Shown here in pieces: positions 1 to 5,749 of a DNA stretch of 6,880 nt (the first letter of the stretch is position 1; each line of letters opens with the position of its first letter). The notes beneath the pieces are model-generated. The model made no database searches and had not been told where the DNA came from. It saw only the letters and a list, made by a program, of their open reading frames with translations. The position numbers were made by a program, and so were the translations under genes. Location: NCBI GenBank assembly GCA_028687205.1, contig JAQUAP010000062.1:1-6880 (forward strand). The letters run 5' to 3'. The stretch is from Candidatus Omnitrophota bacterium. Its GTDB lineage: Bacteria > Omnitrophota > Gorgyraeia > Gygaellales > Profunditerraquicolaceae.

Positions 1-215
1 TGGCCGAGATTAATAAAATGGTCAAGTTTGTCGCGGCTACGCGCCCGGGATACCCCTTAGAAAAAATTCCGGCCTATATCCAGACGCTCGGGATAAGAGC
101 GGTGGATGTTTCGGGATTTGAGGTGCGCCGCTGCATCAAAGAAAATAAGTCGTTCCGTTATTTAGTCCCGGAAAGCGTCTTTAATTATATTAATAAAAAA
201 TGGCTGTATAAATGA
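1..215 (+). CDS. nadD: Nicotinate-nucleotide adenylyltransferase, C-terminal fragment (5' end outside window)
   Basis: The reading frame is open from the left edge (first full codon at 3) to TGA at 213-215, so the gene starts upstream and only about the last 70 residues are visible. The tail has the layout of bacterial NadD C-termini: a FVAATRPGY strand (residue block just after position 18), a DVSGFEVRR segment at the place of the family's ISSTxxR nucleotide-binding motif, then IKENKSFRYLVPESVFNYI, which matches the usual 'LVPxxVxxYI' ending. NadD transfers AMP from ATP to nicotinate mononucleotide in the cytoplasm, the penultimate step of NAD synthesis. The Met at 18 is internal and not a start. 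The stop overlaps the rpe start (ATGA). Oddity: the usual second Ser and Thr/Ser of ISSTxxR read Gly-Phe here. The family call is fairly sure; activity cannot be judged from a fragment. Confidence 0.85.
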   Translation, partial: AEINKMVKFVAATRPGYPLEKIPAYIQTLGIRAVDVSGFEVRRCIKENKSFRYLVPESVFNYINKKWLYK

Positions 216-859
216 AAATAAAAGTCGCTCCTTCATTATTATCCGCGGATTTTAGCCGCTTAGCCGAAGAGATAAAAAAAGTCGAAAAAGCCGGCGCGGA
301 TATGCTGCACATTGACGTTATGGACGGGCATTTCGTCCCGAATATCACCATCGGCCCGGCAGCGGTAAAATATATCCGTAAGTGCACCAAATTGCCACTG
401 GATGTGCATTTAATGATTAAAAATCCGCAAAAGTATACGGATGCCTTTGCGCATGCCGGAAGCGATATGCTTACCGTGCATATAGAAACAATCTCAGGCG
501 CTAAGCTTAAAACCTTAAGTTCTAAACTCAAAGCGAATGGCGTAAAGTTCGGCATATCGCTTAACCCGTCTACGCCATTAGCCAAGATTAAGCCGGTATT
601 AAAATACGCTGATTTTGTTTTAGTGATGTCAGTTAACCCGGGTTTTAGCGGCCAGAGCTTTATCCCGTCGGCAATCGGTAAAATCAGGCAGTTGCGCGCG
701 ATTTATAAAGGAGATATTGCCGTAGACGGAGGAATAAATGATTTAACTGCTGCGGGCGTAGTCAGGGCCGGCGCCAATATCTTAGCCGCAGGTTCCTATA
801 TCTTCGGCGCTAAAGACCAAAAGAAAGCCATAGAAAGGATCAGAAATGCAGGGAAATAA
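212..859 (+). CDS. rpe: Ribulose-phosphate 3-epimerase
   Basis: This 215-residue protein is full length for the family (about 210-230). It interconverts D-ribulose 5-phosphate and D-xylulose 5-phosphate in the cytoplasmic pentose phosphate pathway, using a TIM barrel. Visible signatures are APSLLSADF (residues 6-14, with Ser8), HIDVMDG (33-39, with His33, catalytic Asp35 and Met37), DVHLMI (64-69, with His66), VNPGFSGQSFI (141-151, phosphate-side loop) and VDGGIN (171-176, with the second catalytic Asp172). His33, Asp35, His66 and Asp172 are the expected metal/catalytic set, and all are present. The ATG at 212 overlaps the nadD stop as ATGA. No clear Shine-Dalgarno precedes it, so translation is probably coupled to nadD. 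The 3' end overlaps the next gene by 14 bases. Allulose-6-phosphate epimerases share the fold, but the motifs and size favour Rpe. Confidence 0.95.
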   Translation: MKIKVAPSLLSADFSRLAEEIKKVEKAGADMLHIDVMDGHFVPNITIGPAAVKYIRKCTKLPLDVHLMIKNPQKYTDAFAHAGSDMLTVHIETISGAKLKTLSSKLKANGVKFGISLNPSTPLAKIKPVLKYADFVLVMSVNPGFSGQSFIPSAIGKIRQLRAIYKGDIAVDGGINDLTAAGVVRAGANILAAGSYIFGAKDQKKAIERIRNAGK

Positions 860-2237
860 CGAGATTCAATTCGGGACAGACGGCTGGCGGGCAGTGATAG
901 GAGATACATATAATTTTAAAAACCTGAAAATTTTATCCCAGGCAGTCGCGGATTACCTGGGCAGGGATAAAAAGGTGGTTATCGGCTTTGATACGCGTTT
1001 TATGTCGGATAAGTTCGCCGCCCTGGTAGCCGAAGTTTTAGGCAATAACGCCATTAAAGTCGTGCTTTCGGACAGGGCTGTTCCAACGCCGGCATTGAGC
1101 CTGGCTACCCGGGATTTAAAAATGGACTTAGGGGTTATGATTACCGCCTCGCACAACCCGGCAGAATATAACGGCTTTAAAATCAAGATGCCTTCGGGGG
1201 GCGCTGCGCCGGTTGAAGTGACTAAAGCGATTGAAAATCTTTTAGGTAAAAATACGCCTGCGCAAGACAGCAGCCAGGCTGTTGCTATCGAAAAAAATGA
1301 CCTGACCAAAGATTACGTTAAGTTCATCCGGAATTACATAGATCTTAAAAAAATAAGAAATAAAAAATTCAAAGTTTTAGTTGACGCGATGTATGGCTCG
1401 GGAGACAGCTTTATCGCCCAGATCTTAAAAGGCACCAAGATAAAAGTGGAATTTATGCGCAATACCATCAATCCTTCTTTCGGCGGCAGCAGACCGGAGC
1501 CGATTGAAGAGAACCTGGAAGAATTAAAACAGCGCGTTAAATCAGAAAAGTTTGACCTAGGCATCGCCCTTGACGGAGACGCCGACAGGATTGCCGCGGT
1601 TGCTCCCGGCGGAGTATTCATCCATCCGCAGAAGATATTAGGGCTCCTGGCGTTACATTTAAACCAGGATCGCGGCTGGTCCGGAGGCCTGGTTAAGACC
1701 GTTTGCGGGACAATGATGATGGATAACATCGCTGATTTTTTAAAGATCAAACTCTACGAGACGCCGGTAGGTTTTAAATATATCTCTAACCTCATGGAGA
1801 CCGAGGATATCATTGCCGGAGGAGAAGAGGCAGGCGGAATGGGCGTAAAGGGTTATATCCCCGAGCGCGACGGAAGCATGGCCGGTTTACTGCTGATTGA
1901 GATGATGGTTTACCGGAATAAAAATATGCTTAAAATTTTAAATGAAAGCGAAAAACAGTTCGGGAAATATTATTACGTGCGCGAGGACCTGCATTTAGAG
2001 AGGCGCGTTGAGCCGAAGAAAGAAAATTTACCGGGAGAGTTGCTGGGTAAGCAAGTCATCCGGATCAATGAATCCGACGGGATAAAATTGATCTGCGCAG
2101 ACCTTAGCTGGCTGATGTTCCGCGGTTCAGGGACTGAGCCGATTATGCGCATTTATGCTGAAAGCCCGCAGAGCCTGGCGCAGGCAAATAAACTTTTAGG
2201 TCTCGGTAAGAAGCTGATTTTAGAAAATGACGTATAG
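846..2237 (+). CDS. Phosphoglucomutase/phosphomannomutase family protein (alpha-D-phosphohexomutase)
   Basis: This 463-residue cytoplasmic enzyme of the alpha-D-phosphohexomutase superfamily moves phosphate between C1 and C6 of a hexose, feeding glycogen, nucleotide-sugar or envelope polysaccharide synthesis. All four landmark loops are visible: TASHNP at 100-105 with the phosphorylated Ser102, DGDADR at 243-248 for the metal, a sugar-binding loop GGEEAGG at 325-331 followed by an IPERDG segment, and the phosphate-binding RGSGTEP at 426-432. The N-terminal FGTDGWRA is typical of the PgcA-like/PGM_like2 branch rather than of GlmM. The usual Ser of the GEESGG loop is Ala329 here. The start is ATG 846 with an AAAGGA ribosome site at 834-839 inside rpe (6 bases away). 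The gene overlaps rpe by 14 bases and the acyltransferase gene by 11. Whether glucose or mannose phosphate is preferred cannot be decided, so I give no symbol. Confidence 0.92.
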   Translation: MQGNNEIQFGTDGWRAVIGDTYNFKNLKILSQAVADYLGRDKKVVIGFDTRFMSDKFAALVAEVLGNNAIKVVLSDRAVPTPALSLATRDLKMDLGVMITASHNPAEYNGFKIKMPSGGAAPVEVTKAIENLLGKNTPAQDSSQAVAIEKNDLTKDYVKFIRNYIDLKKIRNKKFKVLVDAMYGSGDSFIAQILKGTKIKVEFMRNTINPSFGGSRPEPIEENLEELKQRVKSEKFDLGIALDGDADRIAAVAPGGVFIHPQKILGLLALHLNQDRGWSGGLVKTVCGTMMMDNIADFLKIKLYETPVGFKYISNLMETEDIIAGGEEAGGMGVKGYIPERDGSMAGLLLIEMMVYRNKNMLKILNESEKQFGKYYYVREDLHLERRVEPKKENLPGELLGKQVIRINESDGIKLICADLSWLMFRGSGTEPIMRIYAESPQSLAQANKLLGLGKKLILENDV

Positions 2238-2817
2238 GTTCAGCAGATGGCTAGCGCTTATATTATCCAAGCTATTGTTCCGTATTGAATTCCAGGGAAG
2301 AGAATTTATCCCTGAAAAAGGAGGTTTTATTTTAGTCAGTAACCACCTTAGTTATTTAGACCCTATTGCCGTCGGTACAGCCTGCCCGCGCGAGGTGAGT
2401 TTTATGGCTAAGGATACCTTATTTGACTATCCTTTGCTTGCCCGGTGGCTTAAGGCAGTCGGTGTCATACCGGTAAAGCGCGGCGCTCCGGATCCGTCAG
2501 CCATAAAGACCGCTATCCGTAATGCTGCTTCAGGTAAGGGGTTGGCTTTATTTCCGGAGGGTTCGCGGCGTGAAAAAGAAAACGCATTTATTAATCCTGA
2601 ACCGGGAGCCGGGTTCCTGGCGGATAAATTAAATGTCCCGGTAATACCGGCATTTGTATCCGGAACAGAAAAAGCCCTGCCAAAAGGGGCTAAATTTTTA
2701 CGTCCGGTAAAGGTAAGGGTCAGGTTTGGTCAAGAAATTCACATAGAAAGGGGGAAGCCTTATCGCGAAATTTCCGAAGCGATAATGGCTAAGATTAAAA
2801 ATTTAGCAAATAAATAA
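2227..2817 (+). CDS. plsC: 1-acyl-sn-glycerol-3-phosphate acyltransferase (PlsC/LPLAT family)
   Basis: This 196-residue protein has the size of short bacterial PlsC proteins. The family transfers a fatty acyl chain to the sn-2 position of lysophosphatidic acid, making phosphatidic acid at the inner face of the cytoplasmic membrane. Visible motifs are NHLSYLD at 39-45 (the catalytic NHx4D box with His40 and Asp45), the acceptor-binding FPEGSR at 109-114 (commonly FPEGTR), and VPVIPAFVSGTEKALPKG in the later conserved block. The hydrophobic N-terminal stretch (residues 8-20, WLALILSKLLF) could lie against the membrane. The ATG at 2227 overlaps the mutase stop by 11 bases and has only a weak Shine-Dalgarno, suggesting coupling. 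It sits just upstream of rpsA, an association common in bacteria, often with cmk, which is absent here. Some family members acylate other lysolipids, so the substrate is inferred. Confidence 0.9.
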   Translation: MTYRFSRWLALILSKLLFRIEFQGREFIPEKGGFILVSNHLSYLDPIAVGTACPREVSFMAKDTLFDYPLLARWLKAVGVIPVKRGAPDPSAIKTAIRNAASGKGLALFPEGSRREKENAFINPEPGAGFLADKLNVPVIPAFVSGTEKALPKGAKFLRPVKVRVRFGQEIHIERGKPYREISEAIMAKIKNLANK

Positions 2818-2856
2818 TAAATAGTTAGAGCATAAAATCTAAAAAATAAAATATAA

Positions 2857-2861
2857 AGGAG
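2857..2861 (+). promoter_or_regulatory. Strong Shine-Dalgarno of rpsA
   Basis: AGGAG lies 10 bases before the ATG at 2872, within AAAGGAGA. It is the clearest ribosome site in the left half of the window, where the upstream genes depend on overlaps or weak sites. The rest of the 54-base gap (2818-2871) is very AT-rich and unstructured. TAAAAT (2833-2838) and TATAAA (2852-2857) resemble -10 boxes, but neither has a convincing -35 at proper spacing, so I do not call a promoter. Confidence 0.8.
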
Positions 2862-2871
2862 AACTTTAAAA

Positions 2872-4425
2872 ATGTCAGAAATAAAATCAGATACGCATTC
2901 GGAATTAGAACAGCTTTATAATGATAGTATTAAGATTATCAAGGAAGGACATGTGGTGACCGGAAAGATAGTCTCCATAAAGTCAAAAGAGGTCTTAGTG
3001 GATGTCGGTTTTAAATCCGAGGGGATTGTGCCGATAACGGAATTCAGCCAGCAGGATTTAGAGGTAGGTAAAGAATTAGAATTTTACCTTGAGTCGATAG
3101 AGAATGACGCCGGCAATATCGTTTTGTCGCGCGAAAAAGCCATCAGCATCCAAGGCTGGGATAAGATTGTCAAATTTTCCCATGACGGCACTTTGGTAGA
3201 GGGCCGGCCGGTGAAAAAGGTAAAGGGCGGATTTCTCGTCGATGTTATGGGGATTGAAGGGTTCCTGCCCCTCTCGCTTTCCGCTTTTAAAAATATCGCG
3301 GACAAAGATATACTCTATAAACCGTTCCAGTTTAAAATTGTCAAGGTGAATAACCTGCGGCGCAGTATCATCTTAAGCCGCCGGGAAGCAGTGCAAAAAG
3401 AAAAAGACGTAGCCAAGGACAGGATCTGGCAGGAATTAAAAATCGGCAGCGTCGCTTCCGGCAGCGTCAAGGCCATCACCGACTTCGGGGCTTTTATTGA
3501 CCTGGGCGGAGTGGACGGGCTTTTGCATATCACGGATATGTCCTGGTCAAAGATAAGCCACCCTTCAGAAATCGTCGCTTTAGGCGATAAGATTGAAGTG
3601 GTTATCCTTAACCTGGACAGGGAAGCCGGAAAGATATCTCTCGGCCTCAAGCAAAGAATGCCTGACCCCTGGGCGGATATCGTGAGTAAATTCACTGTCG
3701 GTTCAAAGGTAAGAGGAAAAGTCGTAAACATACTTCCTTACGGCGTATTCGTGGAGCTAGAGAAAGGCATTGAGGGTTTAGTCCACGTCTCTGAAATATC
3801 CTGGACTAAAAGGATCAATAATCCGGGCGAGATGTTTGCCGTCGGTGATATGCTTGAAACGCAGATTATCAGCGTAGATAAGGATTCGCGCCGGATTTCG
3901 CTCAGTTTAAAACAGCTGGAGCAGAATCCCTGGTTAGAGGCCGAAGTAAAATATCCGCAAGGAAGCACTGTATCCGGCAAGGTGCGTGGATTTACCGATT
4001 ACGGGGCATTTGTAGAGCTGGACAGCTCCTTAGAAGGAATGATCCATGTCTCGGATATGTCCTGGACCAAGAGGATCGGCCATCCGCAGGATGTATTAAA
4101 GAAGGGGCAGAAAGTCGATGTGCAGGTGCTTTCTGTAGACGCGCAAAACAGGCGCATTGCGTTAGGATTAAAGCAACTGCAGGATAATCCCTGGCCGAAA
4201 ATCGCCGAGAAATATCCTTTGGAGACCGCTTTAGAAGCAGAGGTGGTTAGCCTTACGGATTTCGGCGTATTTGTGAAGCTGGAAGATGAACTGGAAGGGT
4301 TGATTTATTCCAGCGAGATTGATAAGGATACGGTTTCCAAGCTAAAACCCGGAGACAAAATTCAGGTTAAGATAATCAAGGTGGACGTGGAGCAGGCCAA
4401 GATCGGATTAACGGCTCGGATTTAA
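2872..4425 (+). CDS. rpsA: 30S ribosomal protein S1 (six S1 domains)
   Basis: This 517-residue protein is somewhat shorter than E. coli S1 (557). S1 binds the 30S subunit and unwinds and holds mRNA near the anti-Shine-Dalgarno region during initiation. Six S1/OB-fold repeats are visible at about residues 25-88, 106-170, 191-261, 276-347, 363-434 and 450-516. Domains 3-5 are the canonical RNA-binding type, with (D/Y)(F/Y)G(A/V)F(I/V)(D/E)L followed by (D/E)G(L/M)(L/V/I)H(I/V)(S/T)(D/E)(M/I)SW. They are joined by LKQ...(D/N)PW linkers. Domains 1 and 2 are divergent, as expected for the ribosome-docking pair. Domain 6 has lost the HVSxxSW strand-loop (it reads IYSSEID) and the protein ends directly after it, with no C-terminal tail. 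The start is ATG 2872, supported by AGGAG. It follows plsC by 54 bases and is followed after 4 bases by a palindromic repeat. Confidence 0.95.
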   Translation: MSEIKSDTHSELEQLYNDSIKIIKEGHVVTGKIVSIKSKEVLVDVGFKSEGIVPITEFSQQDLEVGKELEFYLESIENDAGNIVLSREKAISIQGWDKIVKFSHDGTLVEGRPVKKVKGGFLVDVMGIEGFLPLSLSAFKNIADKDILYKPFQFKIVKVNNLRRSIILSRREAVQKEKDVAKDRIWQELKIGSVASGSVKAITDFGAFIDLGGVDGLLHITDMSWSKISHPSEIVALGDKIEVVILNLDREAGKISLGLKQRMPDPWADIVSKFTVGSKVRGKVVNILPYGVFVELEKGIEGLVHVSEISWTKRINNPGEMFAVGDMLETQIISVDKDSRRISLSLKQLEQNPWLEAEVKYPQGSTVSGKVRGFTDYGAFVELDSSLEGMIHVSDMSWTKRIGHPQDVLKKGQKVDVQVLSVDAQNRRIALGLKQLQDNPWPKIAEKYPLETALEAEVVSLTDFGVFVKLEDELEGLIYSSEIDKDTVSKLKPGDKIQVKIIKVDVEQAKIGLTARI

Positions 4426-4429
4426 AAGC

Positions 4430-4504
4430 GGGGACGGTTCTCAACTCAAAGCAAAAGTGTCCCCATTTAGGGGACACTTTAAGATTGACTTGAGAACCGT
4501 CCCC
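4430..4504. repeat. Nested palindromic repeat: inverted pair of 35-base GGGGAC...GTCCCC units
   Basis: The outer arms GGGGACGGTTCTCAA (4430-4444) and TTGAGAACCGTCCCC (4490-4504) are perfect 15-bp complements. They continue as 4 more pairs (4446-4449 with 4485-4488) after a C-C mismatch. A 4x4 internal loop leads to an inner perfect 11-bp stem (4454-4464 with 4470-4480) closed by the loop ATTTA (4465-4469). Read another way, it is two 35-base units (4430-4464 and the reverse complement of 4470-4504), each starting GGGGAC and ending GTCCCC, matching at 30 of 35 positions. This is a BIME-like arrangement. It begins 4 bases after the rpsA stop and ends just before the tyrS ribosome site. There is no T-run after the right arm, so it is not a standard intrinsic terminator. 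The repeat structure is certain; its mobile origin is inferred. Confidence 0.93.
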
Positions 4505-4511
4505 AGGGGAG
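4505..4511 (+). promoter_or_regulatory. Shine-Dalgarno that sets the tyrS start
   Basis: AGGGGAG lies 5 bases upstream of the ATG at 4517 and abuts the right arm of the palindromic repeat. It is the deciding evidence for starting tyrS at 4517 instead of the in-frame GTG at 4456-4458, which lies inside the inner stem of the repeat. Its GGGG could also pair with CCCC runs in the repeat, so some structural control of tyrS translation is possible but unproven. Confidence 0.75.
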
Positions 4512-4516
4512 TTGAT

Positions 4517-5671
4517 ATGGATCTCGTTAGACAGTTAGAAATTATTAAGCGCGGGGCGGTTGAAATAATCTCTGAGGGCGAATTACGCAAAAAACTCGGA
4601 GAAAACCGGCCGCTTAAGGTCAAGGCCGGTTTTGACCCTACGGCGCCGGATTTACATTTGGGGCACACGGTACTCCTGCGTAAACTACGCCAGTTCCAGG
4701 ACCTCGGCCACGAAGTCTATTTTCTTATCGGTGATTTTACCGGCCAGATCGGCGACCCTACCGGCAGGTCAGAGACCAGGAAACAATTAACTAAGGCCGA
4801 AGTCAGCCGTAATGCCGAGACTTATAAGAAACAAGTCTCTAAAATCTTAGATATCAAGAAGCTCAAAATAGTTTTTAACAGTAAGTGGTTTGATAAGATG
4901 TCCGTGGTGGATATGCTCAGGCTGACTACCCACGCTTCGGTCTCCCAGATGCTCGCCCGCGATGATTTTAAAAAGCGCCATGCCAACGGAGAGAATATCT
5001 CTATCCTTGAATTTATGTATCCGCTTATGCAAGGGTATGATTCGGTGGTTCTGGAAGCGGACATAGAGCTTGGCGGCACAGACCAGATATTCAACCTCCT
5101 GGTCGGGCGCGATTTCCAAAAGGATTTTAACCAGCCGCAGCAGGTAGTCATCACCATGCCGCTCTTAGAGGGGACTGACGGCGTACAGAAGATGAGCAAG
5201 TCCTTCGCTAACTTTATCGGCATAAATGAGCCGGCAAAGGATATCTTCGGCAAGATCATGTCAATTTCCGACGGGCTGATGCTTAAATACTATGAATTAT
5301 TGACCGCTGAAAATATGGACGCGATTAAGAAAATGCATCCTAAAGAGGCAAAGGTAAATTTAGCCAAAATTATCATCACCCAGTACCATTCCAAGGCAGC
5401 TGCCGAAAAAGAAGCCGCGGAGTTTGAGCGCGTATTTTCCCGGAAAGAAATCCCGCAGGAGATGCCGGAATATAGAACCGATGGCAAGAAGAATATCGTG
5501 GCTATCCTTACCGAAAGCAGGTTAGCTTCCAGCGGTAATGTTGCCCGCCGGCTGATTAAGCAGGGCGCGGTAACCTTTAATAATCAAAAAATAGAGAAGG
5601 AAGATTTTGTCCCTCAAGCACCCGGTATCCTTAAAGCCGGCTCCCGCAGGTTCCTAAAGATTATTATTTAA
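4517..5671 (+). CDS. tyrS: Tyrosyl-tRNA synthetase (TyrZ-like subtype)
   Basis: This class Ic aminoacyl-tRNA synthetase charges tRNA-Tyr with tyrosine in the cytoplasm. Starting at ATG 4517 it has 384 residues, normal for the TyrRS-2/TyrZ type (about 400). Landmarks are VKAGFDPTAPDLHLGH (35-50) with the HIGH-type HLGH at 47-50, GDFTGQIGDPTGR (72-84), tyrosine-pocket residues Tyr168, Gln172 and Asp175 in YPLMQGYD, LGGTDQ shortly after, and KMSKS at 225-229. The last 60 or so residues form an S4-type RNA-binding domain (SSGNVARRLIKQGAVTFNNQ). The position equivalent to Tyr34 of the Geobacillus enzyme is Lys36, which I recall as usual in the TyrZ branch. An in-frame GTG upstream would add 20 residues translated from the repeat and is rejected. 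No T-box leader is present. The gene is bracketed by two palindromic elements. Confidence 0.95.
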   Translation: MDLVRQLEIIKRGAVEIISEGELRKKLGENRPLKVKAGFDPTAPDLHLGHTVLLRKLRQFQDLGHEVYFLIGDFTGQIGDPTGRSETRKQLTKAEVSRNAETYKKQVSKILDIKKLKIVFNSKWFDKMSVVDMLRLTTHASVSQMLARDDFKKRHANGENISILEFMYPLMQGYDSVVLEADIELGGTDQIFNLLVGRDFQKDFNQPQQVVITMPLLEGTDGVQKMSKSFANFIGINEPAKDIFGKIMSISDGLMLKYYELLTAENMDAIKKMHPKEAKVNLAKIIITQYHSKAAAEKEAAEFERVFSRKEIPQEMPEYRTDGKKNIVAILTESRLASSGNVARRLIKQGAVTFNNQKIEKEDFVPQAPGILKAGSRRFLKIII

Positions 5672-5673
5672 AA

Positions 5674-5743
5674 AGAATAAAGGGGACGTTTCTATTTTCC
5701 TGGCAATCAGGTAATAGAAAAATAGAAACGTCCCCTTTATTTT
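5674..5743. repeat. Long perfect palindrome (GGGGACGTTTCT family), terminator-like
   Basis: Bases 5676-5698 and 5719-5741 are perfect 23-bp complements. They extend outward by a G-T wobble (5675/5742) and an A-T pair (5674/5743). Inside, CCTG (5699-5702) can pair with CAGG (5708-5711) around the loop GCAAT, leaving TAATAGA (5712-5718) as a one-sided bulge. The core, bounded by GGGGAC at 5682 and GTCCCC ending at 5735, resembles the outer arm of the repeat at 4430-4504. It starts 2-4 bases after the tyrS stop. The right flank TTTATTTT and the reverse-strand left flank are both T-rich, so an RNA hairpin could end transcription in either direction. The right arm contains a tandem 8-mer, AATAGAAA, at 5713-5720 and 5721-5728. 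The palindrome is certain; the terminator role is plausible, with T tracts lying partly within the stem. Confidence 0.92.
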
Positions 5744-5749
5744 AGCTTT

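Noticed and set aside
190..585. Minus-strand open frame of 131 codons opposite rpe
   Set aside because: It lies wholly antisense to a well-supported gene with intact motifs, its translation has no recognisable domain, and its composition is what the reverse complement of rpe would give.
1334..1750. Minus-strand open frame of 138 codons opposite the phosphohexomutase gene
   Set aside because: It is an antisense shadow of a conserved gene, with no ribosome site or recognisable product. The same applies to 953-1309, 3315-3731, 3738-3980 and 4822-5259.
2818..2871. Promoter for rpsA
   Set aside because: -10-like TAAAAT and TATAAA are present in an AT-rich stretch, but no matching -35 occurs at 16-19 bases, so such matches are expected by chance.
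4430..4504. Intrinsic terminator for rpsA
   Set aside because: The hairpin is strong, but the right arm is followed by AGGGGAGTTG, not a T-run. A Rho-independent stop on the + strand is therefore not supported, and rpsA and tyrS may be co-transcribed.
4426..4516. T-box riboswitch upstream of tyrS
   Set aside because: The 91-base gap is filled by the inverted repeat and a ribosome site. There is no room for a T-box stem I, and no T-box consensus is seen.
4430..5743. CRISPR array or composite transposon around tyrS
   Set aside because: There are only two elements with different inner sequences, no regular spacers, and no transposase or integrase gene between or beside them.
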